The translations under genes were made by a program, and so were the position numbers. Shown piece after piece: positions 37,335-46,954 of a stretch of 64,000 bases of DNA; the stretch's first letter is position 1, and each line of letters starts with the position of its first letter. The notes beneath the pieces are model-generated. The model saw only the letters and a program-made list of their open reading frames with translations. It was not told the origin of the DNA and made no database searches. Source of the stretch: Methylorubrum extorquens (GTDB lineage: Bacteria; Pseudomonadota; Alphaproteobacteria; Rhizobiales; Beijerinckiaceae); NCBI RefSeq assembly GCF_024169925.1, contig NZ_JALJXF010000001.1, positions 502,001 through 566,000 of the forward strand. The letters are read 5' to 3'.

Positions 37335-38089
37335 AGCCGCACCGCGCCGGTGTCCGAATCGCGCCAGGAGGGGGAGATCAGCGCCGGCAGCAGCTTCAGG
37401 GTTTCGCTGCGGCCGTCGGCGTGAACGAGCCGGGTATCGCCGCTCGGTTCGATCGTCGCCCGCACGCCCGGCGGCAACACGAGGCGAGTGAGATAGCGCC
37501 CCGTCGAGCGCGCGGCGCCGTCCTCGTCCCAGATCTCGAACGCCTTCGTGAGATGGCGGGCGAAGCTCTCGACCAAGGGCTCGCGCAGGTCCTTGGGGAA
37601 GCCCTCTTCCTCCAGCGAGGTCGAGTCGGGCGTAAGGCCGGGGTCGCCCGCATCCCGCTTCGAGGCGATCAGCATCGCCGAGAAGACGAGCCAGTCCGGC
37701 GTCTCGGCCCCCTCGCAGCCTTGAGGCCAGTGCAGCGCGCCGCCGCCGAGACGGGCGCCGTTGAAGCTCAGCGTGTCGGGCCAGTGGAACGTCACCGGAA
37801 TCTCCGGCGGCCCGAACGCGCCGACCGCGTCGGCGAGCGCCTGCATCCCGACGAAGAAGGCGCGGCGCGCCGTAGCCAGCGGCTCGGTCGGCGCCAGCAC
37901 CACCGCGAAGGCGATGACGTCGTCGCGCTCTTCCATGAGGAGAGTGGCGGCGTCGGCCTCGCCGCTCTCCGCCATCCGGCAGGCCAGCCCCGCCGCGGAG
38001 CCCGCTGCAACGAGACCGGTGAAGGCCGGCGGCAGGACAAGCGGCGCGAGGCGCAGGCCCGGCGATCCGATATCGAGGGGGAGGGTCAT
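37331..38089 (-). CDS. Biotin/lipoate protein ligase-like protein
   Basis: 252 residues. The organisation fits the small BPL_LplA_LipB_2 branch: a central VTFHWPDTLSFNGARLGGG segment equivalent to the WPND strand of biotin ligases, followed by DWLVFSAMLIAS. The GRGRxxRxW adenylate loop of true BirA is not visible, so catalytic ability is doubtful. It begins the accessory array of the fdh3 cluster. ATG 38089 was chosen; an upstream GTG/ATG at 38122 adds a basic leader. Cofactor or protein-modification role in Fdh assembly is inferred only from position. Confidence 0.72.
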   Translation of the reverse strand: MTLPLDIGSPGLRLAPLVLPPAFTGLVAAGSAAGLACRMAESGEADAATLLMEERDDVIAFAVVLAPTEPLATARRAFFVGMQALADAVGAFGPPEIPVTFHWPDTLSFNGARLGGGALHWPQGCEGAETPDWLVFSAMLIASKRDAGDPGLTPDSTSLEEEGFPKDLREPLVESFARHLTKAFEIWDEDGAARSTGRYLTRLVLPPGVRATIEPSGDTRLVHADGRSETLKLLPALISPSWRDSDTGAVRL

Positions 38090-38212
38090 AGGCGATCTCG
38101 GGCGAGGCACCTGCGCTCGCATGTCCGTTCGTCGTTTTAGAATGATACGAGTATAGGGAAGGCAGGCTTCCGCGCGAAGGCCCTCGCGCTCCCCATCGTC
38201 TCAGGTTCAATC

Positions 38213-40252
38213 GTGTCCGATCGTCTCGTGTTCGCCTGTTCCTGCGAGAAGACGATGCCGCTCGATGTCGCGGCCCTGGAAAAGGGTTGCGGCTCCCGCG
38301 TGCGCACCGCCGACCAGCTTTGCGGGCGAGAACTCGACCGTTACCGTGAGGCCCTGGCCACGGGCCTTCCCGTCACGGTCTCCTGCACGCTTCAGGCGCC
38401 ACTCTTCGAGGAAATCGCCGCCGAGATGGAGGCGGAGGAGCGCGTCACCTTCGCCAAGATCCGCGAAACCGCCGGCTGGTCGTCCGAGGCCGATCGGGCC
38501 GGTCCGAAGATGGCGGCCTTGCTCGCCGCGGCGGCGGAGGCGGTCCCCGCCGCCGGCACGGTACCGCTGGAGAGCCGCGGCGTTGCCCTGATCTACGGGC
38601 GCGACGAGGCGGCGATCGAGGCAGGGCGGCGTCTGGCCGAGCATCTCGACGTCACCGTGCTCCTGAGCCGACCCGGCGAGGTCGCGCCGCTCCACCGCAA
38701 CGAGTTCCCGGTGATCCGCGGCACGGTGCGTGGGGCGACGGGCCATCTCGGCGCGTTCGACCTTCGCATCGACGACTACGCCCTGCCGGCACCGTCCTCG
38801 CGCACGCATCTCGTGTTTGGGGCAGGGCGCGATGGGGCGGTCTCGACCTGCGACCTGATCCTCGACCTCACCGGCGGCACGCCGCTCTTCCCCGCGCACG
38901 AGTTGCGCAGCGGCTACCTGCGCGCCGACCCGCGTGACCCGGCGGCGGTCGAGCGCGCGGTGATGGCGGCTTCCCACCTCGTCGGCGAGTTCGACAAGAC
39001 CCGCTTCATCGATTTCCGCGGCGATCTGTGCGCCCATTCCCGCTCGCGCATCACCGGCTGCACCCGCTGCCTCGACGTCTGCCCGACCGGGGCGATCGCG
39101 CCGGCCGGCGACACGGTGGCGATCGATCCTTATGTCTGCGCCGGTTGCGGAAGCTGCGCCGCCGTCTGCCCGACGGGGGCCGCCAACTACGCCCTGCCGC
39201 CGGCCGACGCGCTGATGCGCCGCCTGCGCAGCCTGATGCGCGCCTACCGGGCCGCCGGCGGCGCGGACGCGGTGGTGCTGTTCTATGACGGCGACCACGG
39301 CGAGCCGCTGATCGACGCGCTCGGCCGCTACGGCGAGGGCCTGCCGGCCCATGTCCTGCCGGTGCGGGTCAACGAAGTGACGCAGTTCGGCCCCGAGGTT
39401 CTGGCCGCGCTGTTCGCCTACGGTGCGGCCGGGGTGCGGGTGCTCGTGCGCGAGCGCCCCAAGCACGACCTCGACAGCTTGCACCGCACCGTGGCGCTTG
39501 CCCGGACGCTGGCCGACGCCCTCGGCTACGGCAGCGGCACGGAGGCGCCGACCGTCGCCCTGATCGAGACCGACGACCCCGACGCGCTCGGCGCGGCGCT
39601 CCGCTCGGCCGTCCCCGGCCGTGCGACTGCGGCACCGGCCGGTTTCGTGCCCGTCGGCAGCAAGCGTGAGATGCTGCGCCTCGCCTTTCGCGAGATGCAT
39701 GCGGTCGCGCCCACCCCGGTCGCCGCGGTGCCGCTGGCCGCCGGGGCGCCGTTCGGCGGGCTGAACTTCCGCACCGAGGATTGCACGCTGTGCCTCTCCT
39801 GCGTCGGCGCCTGCCCGACCCATGCCCTGTCGGACAGCTCGGAGCGACCGTTGCTGGCGTTTGAGGAGAGCCTGTGCGTGCAGTGTGGCCTGTGTGCGGC
39901 CACCTGCCCGGAGGACGTCATCAGCCTGAAGCCGCAGATCGACTTCGAGGCGTGGAGCGAGCCGCGCCGGATCGTGAAGGAGGAGGAGCCGTTCTGCTGC
40001 ATCACCTGCGCCAAGCCGTTCGGCACCCGCGCCACGATCGAGCGGGTGATCGGCAAGCTGCGCGAGCGGCACTGGATGTTCTCCGGCGAGGCCGGCGAGC
40101 AACGCATCCGCTCGCTGATGATGTGCGACGATTGCCGCGTCGAGGCGGCGCTGACGCAGGGTTTCGACCCGCACGCCGCGCCGCCGGCCAAGCCGCGCAC
40201 CACCGAGGATTACCTGCGCGAGCGGGAGGCGGCCGGACGGCTGCCAGGATGA
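38213..40252 (+). CDS. Multi-cluster [4Fe-4S] ferredoxin-domain protein divergent from fdh3
   Basis: 679 residues, GTG start at 38213. Four classical cubane motifs in two pairs: [12 protein letters not shown] (about 283) with [15 protein letters not shown] (about 308), and [15 protein letters not shown] (about 523) with [15 protein letters not shown] (about 554). Additional CxxC pairs at about 596 and 639 (FCCITC, MCDDC) could bind zinc. An N-terminal Cys-rich CSCEKTM lies before a Rossmann-like [12 protein letters not shown] region. No export signal, so cytoplasmic. It lies head to head with the fdh3 accessory array and may carry electrons in cofactor maturation or link formate oxidation to soluble carriers. 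Confidence 0.85.
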   Translation: MSDRLVFACSCEKTMPLDVAALEKGCGSRVRTADQLCGRELDRYREALATGLPVTVSCTLQAPLFEEIAAEMEAEERVTFAKIRETAGWSSEADRAGPKMAALLAAAAEAVPAAGTVPLESRGVALIYGRDEAAIEAGRRLAEHLDVTVLLSRPGEVAPLHRNEFPVIRGTVRGATGHLGAFDLRIDDYALPAPSSRTHLVFGAGRDGAVSTCDLILDLTGGTPLFPAHELRSGYLRADPRDPAAVERAVMAASHLVGEFDKTRFIDFRGDLCAHSRSRITGCTRCLDVCPTGAIAPAGDTVAIDPYVCAGCGSCAAVCPTGAANYALPPADALMRRLRSLMRAYRAAGGADAVVLFYDGDHGEPLIDALGRYGEGLPAHVLPVRVNEVTQFGPEVLAALFAYGAAGVRVLVRERPKHDLDSLHRTVALARTLADALGYGSGTEAPTVALIETDDPDALGAALRSAVPGRATAAPAGFVPVGSKREMLRLAFREMHAVAPTPVAAVPLAAGAPFGGLNFRTEDCTLCLSCVGACPTHALSDSSERPLLAFEESLCVQCGLCAATCPEDVISLKPQIDFEAWSEPRRIVKEEEPFCCITCAKPFGTRATIERVIGKLRERHWMFSGEAGEQRIRSLMMCDDCRVEAALTQGFDPHAAPPAKPRTTEDYLREREAAGRLPG

Positions 40253-40469
40253 TCCAAAAAAACGACCCGCCATCGCATCGAGGGCAGGTCGGGTCAGGGG
40301 TGTTTTGTCGCAGGAGAACAATTCGTCAAATCCCGGAGCGGAGACCGGTTCCGCGGACCGGGCACTGAGGGCGAAGAAAACAGCGGGAAATGTAACCGGC
40401 GACCGGCAGGGTTCACCGGTTCTGTCGCCGTGCTATAGGGCGGCCCCCATCCGCCAATCCCGAGCCCCG

Positions 40470-41392
<923 letters not shown>

Positions 41393-41396
<4 letters not shown>

Positions 41397-42172
41397 TGGG
41401 CGTATCCATGCTGAACGTCCCGGCGGTCCTCGCCATCTACCGCTTCGAGATGGCCCGGTTCTGGCGCACAGCGCTGCAGAGCATCGTCGCGCCGGTGATC
41501 TCCACTTCGCTCTATTTCGTGGTGTTCGGTGCCGCCATCGGCTCGCGGATGCAGACGGTCGACGGCGTTCCCTACGGCGCCTTCATCGTGCCGGGGCTGA
41601 TCATGCTCTCTCTGCTGACGCAGAGCGTCTCGAACGCGGCCTTCGGCATCTACTTCCCGCGCTTTGCCGGCACGATCTACGAGCTGCTCTCGGCGCCGAT
41701 CTCGCCGTTCGAGGTGGTGCTGGGCTACGTCGGCGCGGCGGCGACGAAGTCGATCATCATCGGCCTCATCATCCTCGCCACGGCCTCGCTCTTCGTGCCG
41801 CTGCACATCGAGCACCCGTTCTGGATGGTGTTCTTCCTGCTGCTCACGGCGTTGACCTTCAGCCTGTTCGGCTTCGTGATCGGCCTTTGGGCGGACGGGT
41901 TCGAGAAGCTGCAACTGGTGCCGCTCCTCATCGTCACGCCGCTGACATTCCTCGGCGGCAGCTTCTACTCCATCGACATGCTGCCCCCGTTCTGGCGTGC
42001 GGTGACCCTGTTCAACCCGGTCGTCTACCTCGTCAGCGGCTTCCGCTGGGCCTTCTTCGGCAAGGGCGACGTGGCGGTCGGCGTCAGCATCGCCGCGACG
42101 CTGGCGTTCCTCGCGCTGTGCCTCGGGCTCGTGACCTACATCTTCCGCACGGGGTACCGGCTGAAGAGCTGA
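41393..42172 (+). CDS. ABC-2 type exporter permease
   Basis: 259 residues with six hydrophobic segments. NodJ/YadH-like features: [28 protein letters not shown], the FVPGLIM-like [27 protein letters not shown] and [14 protein letters not shown]. Forms an inner-membrane exporter with the ATPase of 40470-41396. Substrate unknown. Confidence 0.93.
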
Positions 42173-42192
42173 CGGGATGGCAGAGGGGGAAG

Positions 42193-43194
42193 ATGGCGCA
42201 GGATTCCTACATCGTCACGCGCGACAGCCTTCCGGCCGCCTTTGCGCCGGGGCACGAACCGCCCCCGCTCCTCCTCGACTTCGCCGATTGGCTCGACGGG
42301 CGGCCCTGGGGTAGCCTCGGCTGCTTCCGCTTGCAGGGAACCCTCAGCGACGAGGCACCGATCGTCGACGGCAGCGCCCTTCGCAGGGAATTCTCGCTGT
42401 TTCTGTATCTGCCCGACGGCTCGCTCGTCGGCTTCTGGCATCCGAAGGGCGCGGCGACAGCGGCGAGCCCCATCGTCGGCCTCGGCTCCGAGGGCGATGC
42501 GGCGGTGCTCGCGGGTTCACTCGAAGGCTTTCTGGCCAAGCTCGCCCGCGATGCGTTTTCGGGGACGGCCTGGAGCGATCTCGCCGTCGACGAGGATGAG
42601 GAGGAAGACGAAGACGAGGCTGGGGCCGCGCTGGAGGATGGGCGCGAAGCCCTCGCCGCATGGCTCGGTGCGCGCATCGGCTCGGAGCGCCTGAACGAAC
42701 TGGCGAATGAGACCTGCAACCCAACCGTGTTCGCAGCGCGGATGGAAGCCTGGATGCACGAGCGCGAGGCCTACTGGGCCGAGCATCCGATCCTGATCGA
42801 GATCGGACGCGCGTTGGCTGCCCATCGTCCGCCCGGCAAGACCCCGTGGGATCGGACCCGGCTCAGAGCCGCCGTCGTCGGTGCGCTCTGCGAGGTGCAG
42901 GTCTATCGCCGCGGGCCGCAGCCCGTCCAAGAGGCCGCCGCCGTCGAACCGCTTCTGCGCGCCCTGCGCGATGAGCAGCACCGGTCCGATCCCGAACTCG
43001 GCCTCTGGTTCGAGGTGCATCTGTCGCTCGATGCGCGGGGCCGCATCCTGCCCCGCTTCGACTATCAGAGCCGGCCGAGCCTCGGCGGCGCTCCGGCGTC
43101 GGTCTCGGAGGCGCAGACCGATCTCGCACGGGCGCCGCGTCCTCAGCCGTGGATTCCGGATTGGCTCGCCCATCCGACCCCGGAACCGCGCTGA
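42193..43194 (+). CDS. Soluble protein of unknown function with an acidic tract
   Basis: 333 residues, no signal or membrane helix. The N-terminal half (FADWLDGRPWGSLGCFRLQG, FSLFLYLPDGSLVGFWHP, IVGLGSEGDAAVLAGSLEGF) is weakly reminiscent of SMI1/KNR4 (SUKH) domains, which often act as immunity proteins; this is tentative. Then comes a run of Asp/Glu (VDEDEEEDEDE, about residues 134-145) and a helical C-terminus. ATG 42193 has a strong GAGGGGGAAG ribosome site. It starts 20 bases after the ABC permease and may share its transcript. Confidence 0.65.
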   Translation: MAQDSYIVTRDSLPAAFAPGHEPPPLLLDFADWLDGRPWGSLGCFRLQGTLSDEAPIVDGSALRREFSLFLYLPDGSLVGFWHPKGAATAASPIVGLGSEGDAAVLAGSLEGFLAKLARDAFSGTAWSDLAVDEDEEEDEDEAGAALEDGREALAAWLGARIGSERLNELANETCNPTVFAARMEAWMHEREAYWAEHPILIEIGRALAAHRPPGKTPWDRTRLRAAVVGALCEVQVYRRGPQPVQEAAAVEPLLRALRDEQHRSDPELGLWFEVHLSLDARGRILPRFDYQSRPSLGGAPASVSEAQTDLARAPRPQPWIPDWLAHPTPEPR

Positions 43195-43206
43195 AACCCG
43201 CACCGC

Positions 43207-43671
43207 TCAGAGCGATCGCACGGCGTCGAGCGACAGCATTCGCGCCGCCGCCCCACATCCGAGAACGCGGAGCGAAACCGGCTTGCCGACGCTCAGCATG
43301 GTCTCAAACCACAGCTTGACCGCGCGGTTGGTAGCGCCGTCGAGGTTTCGATCACCGTCCTCGATGTTGATGAAGGTCCGCTGACCGGACCGCACTTCGA
43401 CGATGATCGACTCGAGATAGAGGCCGTCGCGGCCGAACGCCCGCTTCACGACCCGGCCAGCCATCTTGGCCGGAAGGCAGCCCTCGTCGGTCGAGAGGTT
43501 GCTCAAGCCGACGACCTTGCCCGCTTCATAGGTGAGCTTCGGACGCGCCAGGGCTGTGCCACCGAAGACCAGCAGCAGGATCGCCAGGACGATGAGCGCG
43601 CTGGCGAGCGCGTCCGCCAAGACCGAGCGAAGGACACCGTCCGCGGCTGTCTGCGAAGTCCGACCCGACAT
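43207..43671 (-). CDS. Single-pass membrane protein of unknown function
   Basis: 154 residues. One N-terminal transmembrane helix (ALIVLAILLLVFGGTALA, about 25-42), then a ~110-residue periplasmic part with two cysteines (DEGCLPAKM, VLGCGAAAR) and an IIVEVRSGQRTFINIED beta segment. No family recognised. Ends convergent to the acidic protein gene. Confidence 0.7.
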   Translation of the reverse strand: MSGRTSQTAADGVLRSVLADALASALIVLAILLLVFGGTALARPKLTYEAGKVVGLSNLSTDEGCLPAKMAGRVVKRAFGRDGLYLESIIVEVRSGQRTFINIEDGDRNLDGATNRAVKLWFETMLSVGKPVSLRVLGCGAAARMLSLDAVRSL

Positions 43672-43810
43672 GGCCCATTCCTCAAGAATGGCCAGAGCTT
43701 AGGGCCGAATCGGGCTCCGGGCGCAGTCCGTCAAACGATCTACCACCAATAGGTCGTTCGGGCTGGCCAAGGCGCCAAGCGAGACAGGCTCTGCCCCGCG
43801 AAACGCGCCG

Positions 43811-44584
43811 CTACGGACGCTGCTCCAGGAATTCCAGGACGCCCTTGCGGTGCAGCCGGTCGCCCACCGCTGTCGAGTGATCGCGGTTCGGCAGGTCGAG
43901 GCCGAGGGCGTTCGGCATCAGCTTGACCAGTTCGGGGCCCGAGCCTGCCACCGTGTCGAGCGTGCCGACCGAGACCAGCGTCGGCGTGTCGATGGCCGAG
44001 AGTTCGGCCCGCGACAGGGTCTGACGCGAGGCGCGAATGCAGGCGGCCAGCGCCCGCAGGTCGCTCTTGGTCTGCTCGGCGAAGGTGCGGAAAGAGGCGG
44101 CCGTCGGGTTCGGCGCGGGCGCGCCGGGGGGCGCCTCCAGCGCCTCGGCGATACCCTGCGGCAGGCCGCGTCCGTCCACGAGGTTGAAGCCGAGGCCGCC
44201 GATCAACAGCGAGCGGACCTCCGCCGGGTAATCGAGCGCCATGTGCGCGGCGATGCGGGCGCCCATGGAATAGCCCATCACGTCCGCCCGCTCGATGCCG
44301 AGATGGCGCAGCAGTCGCACCGCGTCGCCGGCCATCTGGTCGGAGGTGTAGGCGCTGGGCTCGTAGAGCTTCTCGCTCTGCCCGTGCCCGCGGTTGTCGA
44401 GCGCGATGACGCGGTAGCCGGCCTCGGTCAGGGTGCGGACCCAGAGCGTATTGACCCAGTTCACCGCGTGGTTCGAGGCGAAGCCGTGGATCAGGAGGAT
44501 GGGAGCGCCGCCGCCGGAGGCGCCTTCCTTGGCCGGCGCGTCGATAAAGGCGATCTGCACGCCGTCGGAGTCGAAGCTCTGCAT
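43811..44584 (-). CDS. Alpha/beta-fold hydrolase
   Basis: 257 residues. Typical order: oxyanion strand ILLIHGFASNH, IALDNRGHGQS, nucleophile elbow GYSMGA (Ser), catalytic Asp in VSVGTLDTVAG, and His in LPNRDHSTAV. Substrate cannot be told from sequence; esterase or epoxide/haloalkane-like branches are possible. ATG 44584 (MQSFDSDGVQIAFID) begins at the domain; an upstream ATG at 44674 would add 30 unstructured residues. Confidence 0.88.
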   Translation of the reverse strand: MQSFDSDGVQIAFIDAPAKEGASGGGAPILLIHGFASNHAVNWVNTLWVRTLTEAGYRVIALDNRGHGQSEKLYEPSAYTSDQMAGDAVRLLRHLGIERADVMGYSMGARIAAHMALDYPAEVRSLLIGGLGFNLVDGRGLPQGIAEALEAPPGAPAPNPTAASFRTFAEQTKSDLRALAACIRASRQTLSRAELSAIDTPTLVSVGTLDTVAGSGPELVKLMPNALGLDLPNRDHSTAVGDRLHRKGVLEFLEQRP

Positions 44585-44723
44585 GCCGATGTCTTCGGGT
44601 GCCGGGGCGCCGTTGTCAAAGGCAGCGATCGCGCTTCGTGCGACAACCGACGGTGTTTGGCGTGTCGCGCGCATCGGCGCCTGACTTGCCGCGGCTGCGC
44701 CGGGCTGGCATCACCCCGGCACG

Positions 44724-45551
44724 ATGACGGACACCTCGCCCTACGGCACCTACGCACCCACCGGCCTCGTTGCGCGGATCGCGGAGCGCACGCAGAAGCT
44801 CCCCGAGCATTCCTGGCGTGCCCGGCGGATGGCGATGTTCCTGCGCCGCCTCGCCATCTCGATGATGCGCGGCCGGCCGCTCGACGTCGAGCGCTACGGC
44901 GCGCGGATGCGGCTGCACCCCTACAACAACAACTGCGAGAAGAAGGTGCTCTTCACCCCGCAGTTCTTCGATCCGCAGGAGCGGGCCTTCCTCAAGGAGC
45001 GCCTGCGTGAGGATGCGGTGTTCCTCGATATCGGCGCCAACATCGGCGCCTACGCCCTGTTCGTGGCGGGCTTCACCGGCCGGCGGGCGCGCATCCTCGC
45101 GGTGGAGCCGCAGCCGGACGTGTTCGACCGACTGACCTTCAACATCGGCCAGAACCCGTTCGGCACGGTGAAGGCCATCGCTTGCGCGGTGGCCGATAAG
45201 TCGGGCGAGCTGACGCTGTTCATCGATCCGCGCAACCGCGGCGAGTCGAGCGTGAAGATCGTCGGCACCCACAAGAACGCCACGGTGCGCGTGCCGGCGG
45301 TGACGCTGGTGGAGCTGTGCCGCTCGGAGGGGATTGAGCGCATCGACGCGATCAAGCTCGATGTCGAGGGCGCCGAGGATCTGATACTGGAGCCGTTCCT
45401 GCGCGATGCGCCGGCCTCCCTTCTCCCGTCGCTGCTCGTCATCGAGAACGGCGCCGACCAGTGGCAGATCGACCTACCCGATCTGCTCCACAAGTACGGC
45501 TACCGCCAGATCGCCCGCACGCGGCTCAACCTGATGTTCGAGCGGCATTAA
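44724..45551 (+). CDS. FkbM family SAM-dependent methyltransferase
   Basis: 275 residues. The SAM-binding motif LDIGANIGAYALF (about 99-111), the acidic VEPQPDVFDRL (motif II), and KLDVEGAE near the end of the Rossmann core define FkbM methyltransferases, which usually O-methylate sugars or polyketides. No biosynthetic cluster surrounds it. It diverges from the hydrolase gene and is followed immediately by the AT-rich gene. Confidence 0.9.
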   Translation: MTDTSPYGTYAPTGLVARIAERTQKLPEHSWRARRMAMFLRRLAISMMRGRPLDVERYGARMRLHPYNNNCEKKVLFTPQFFDPQERAFLKERLREDAVFLDIGANIGAYALFVAGFTGRRARILAVEPQPDVFDRLTFNIGQNPFGTVKAIACAVADKSGELTLFIDPRNRGESSVKIVGTHKNATVRVPAVTLVELCRSEGIERIDAIKLDVEGAEDLILEPFLRDAPASLLPSLLVIENGADQWQIDLPDLLHKYGYRQIARTRLNLMFERH

Positions 45552-45649
45552 GTTGAAATTTCCGACTTTTGTCTCATTTTATACTGTTGTTCCGCCAAAT
45601 TGCATGGCACGATGAGGAATGTTTTGCCGATAAAGGTGATTTCTGCGAA

Positions 45650-46135
45650 ATGCCTATGTCAGGTGGCGAAAGGGCAGGGTTCGATAGAATTGGCCCTTTT
45701 ACTATGAGTAAGGCCGATGCGATCGTTACTAATTTCTTCGGTCGTTTTGGGGGCGGTCCCATATCGATAAAAGCGAAGGTAGTATTCCTTATTATATTAA
45801 TTTCTGTCTGTGTGGCGCATGGGATTGCATTCGATTTATGGTTTTTGATTTTTGCTGGTTTTATGGCTTTTGCCTTTTCTTTTTTGTTCCCCGCTGCTCA
45901 CGCGGTCGGCTATGCTGGCAAAATTTGTTCTGTATACTATAAAGACGATGGTATTGGCATAGACGGCTCAGATATCAATATATTGTATAAATGGGATATG
46001 ATTAAATCATATGTAAAATCAGATCGTGCCTTATACATTTATCTACATGTCGGCGGCGCTATCATTGTCCCTATGCATTCCACGACTGACGAGAACATGA
46101 ATCGACTCATATCAGTCCTGAAGTCTCATCAATAA
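45650..46135 (+). CDS. AT-rich gene for a YcxB-like membrane protein
   Basis: 161 residues from ATG 45650 (later ATG at 45704 possible; no strong ribosome site at either). Two membrane helices (VVFLIILISVCVAHGIAFDL, FLIFAGFMAFAFSFLFP) are followed by a YcxB-like C-terminal domain (ILYKWDMIKSYVKSD, LYIYLHVGGAIIVPMH). The stretch 45552-46135 is visibly AT-rich and uses A/T-ending codons such as AAA, ATA and TTT, unlike every neighbour, which suggests recent transfer. Its 3' end overlaps the opposing sfsA gene by 29 bases. Function unknown. Confidence 0.72.
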   Translation: MPMSGGERAGFDRIGPFTMSKADAIVTNFFGRFGGGPISIKAKVVFLIILISVCVAHGIAFDLWFLIFAGFMAFAFSFLFPAAHAVGYAGKICSVYYKDDGIGIDGSDINILYKWDMIKSYVKSDRALYIYLHVGGAIIVPMHSTTDENMNRLISVLKSHQ

Positions 46136-46871
46136 ACGGGATCGACGACGTATCCGTCGCCAGCGTGAGGACCGGGACGGTCGCATAGATCGCCACACCT
46201 GCCGGCCCGACCGCGCAGGTGTAAGCGTAAGCCTCGACCCCCGCCGCCAAAGCCGCCCGAAGCGCGCGGTCGAAGGCCGGATCGATGTCGCGGGCGACGT
46301 CGAAGGCGTCGGCCCGCATCTGGATCACCACGATCAGCATCGCCCGTCCGCCCGCGGCGACGACGCCGGCCAGTTCCTCCATGTGGCGGGCCGAGCGGGC
46401 GGCCTTGCAATCGGGAAACTCCGCGAGGCCTGCCTGCCGCATCAGGTGGCAGTTTTTGACCTCGACATGGCAGGGCGGGAGGCCGCCGCCGCTCGCCAGG
46501 AAATCGACGCGGCTCGCCTTGCCGTAGGCGACTTCCGGCCGAAGCGTCTCGTAGCCGAGTAGAGGCGCGATCTTATTCTCACGAAAGGCCTCGGCGACGA
46601 GGGCATTCGGCCTGGCCGTATTGATGCCGACCCATTGCGGCCCGCCGGGGAGCTCCGCCTCCACCAGCTCCCACGAGAATCCGAGCTTTCGCGAAGGATT
46701 TGTCGAGGTCGAGAGCAGGACGCGAAATCCTTCCGTGTTCAGCCCCAGCATCGCGCCGGGGTTGGCGCAATGCGCCGTCACCTCCGTGCCGTCGGCCAGC
46801 GTCACGTCGGCGAGGAAGCGCTTGTAGCGCCGCACGAGGCGCCCTTCGATCAGGGGAGTGGGGAAACGCAT
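46107..46871 (-). CDS. sfsA: SfsA, sugar fermentation stimulation protein homologue
   Basis: 254 residues (E. coli 234). Family features: LVRRYKRFLADVTLADG with AHCANPGAMLGL at the start, SRVDFLASG and CHVEVKNCHL (the PD-(D/E)XK-like VDF...EVK core), and FPDCKAARSARHMEEL. SfsA is a nuclease-fold DNA-binding protein of unclear role. The last residues (SSIPFIDETSGLI) are encoded in DNA shared with the AT-rich gene, so the native C-terminus may have been replaced. Confidence 0.93.
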   Translation of the reverse strand: MRFPTPLIEGRLVRRYKRFLADVTLADGTEVTAHCANPGAMLGLNTEGFRVLLSTSTNPSRKLGFSWELVEAELPGGPQWVGINTARPNALVAEAFRENKIAPLLGYETLRPEVAYGKASRVDFLASGGGLPPCHVEVKNCHLMRQAGLAEFPDCKAARSARHMEELAGVVAAGGRAMLIVVIQMRADAFDVARDIDPAFDRALRAALAAGVEAYAYTCAVGPAGVAIYATVPVLTLATDTSSIPFIDETSGLI

Positions 46872-46954
46872 CGCGGGCCGGGGCGGAACGAGGGGCTTTC
46901 GCTTTCGCGCATCCGCGCCCTAGCTTCTACCCCGATCATCGCCTCCGAGGCCGC

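Noticed and set aside
40253..40469. Possible terminator and 60-codon minus-strand frame before the ABC genes
   Set aside because: The GACCCG/CGGGTC stem is short with a long loop, and the frame has no conserved features.
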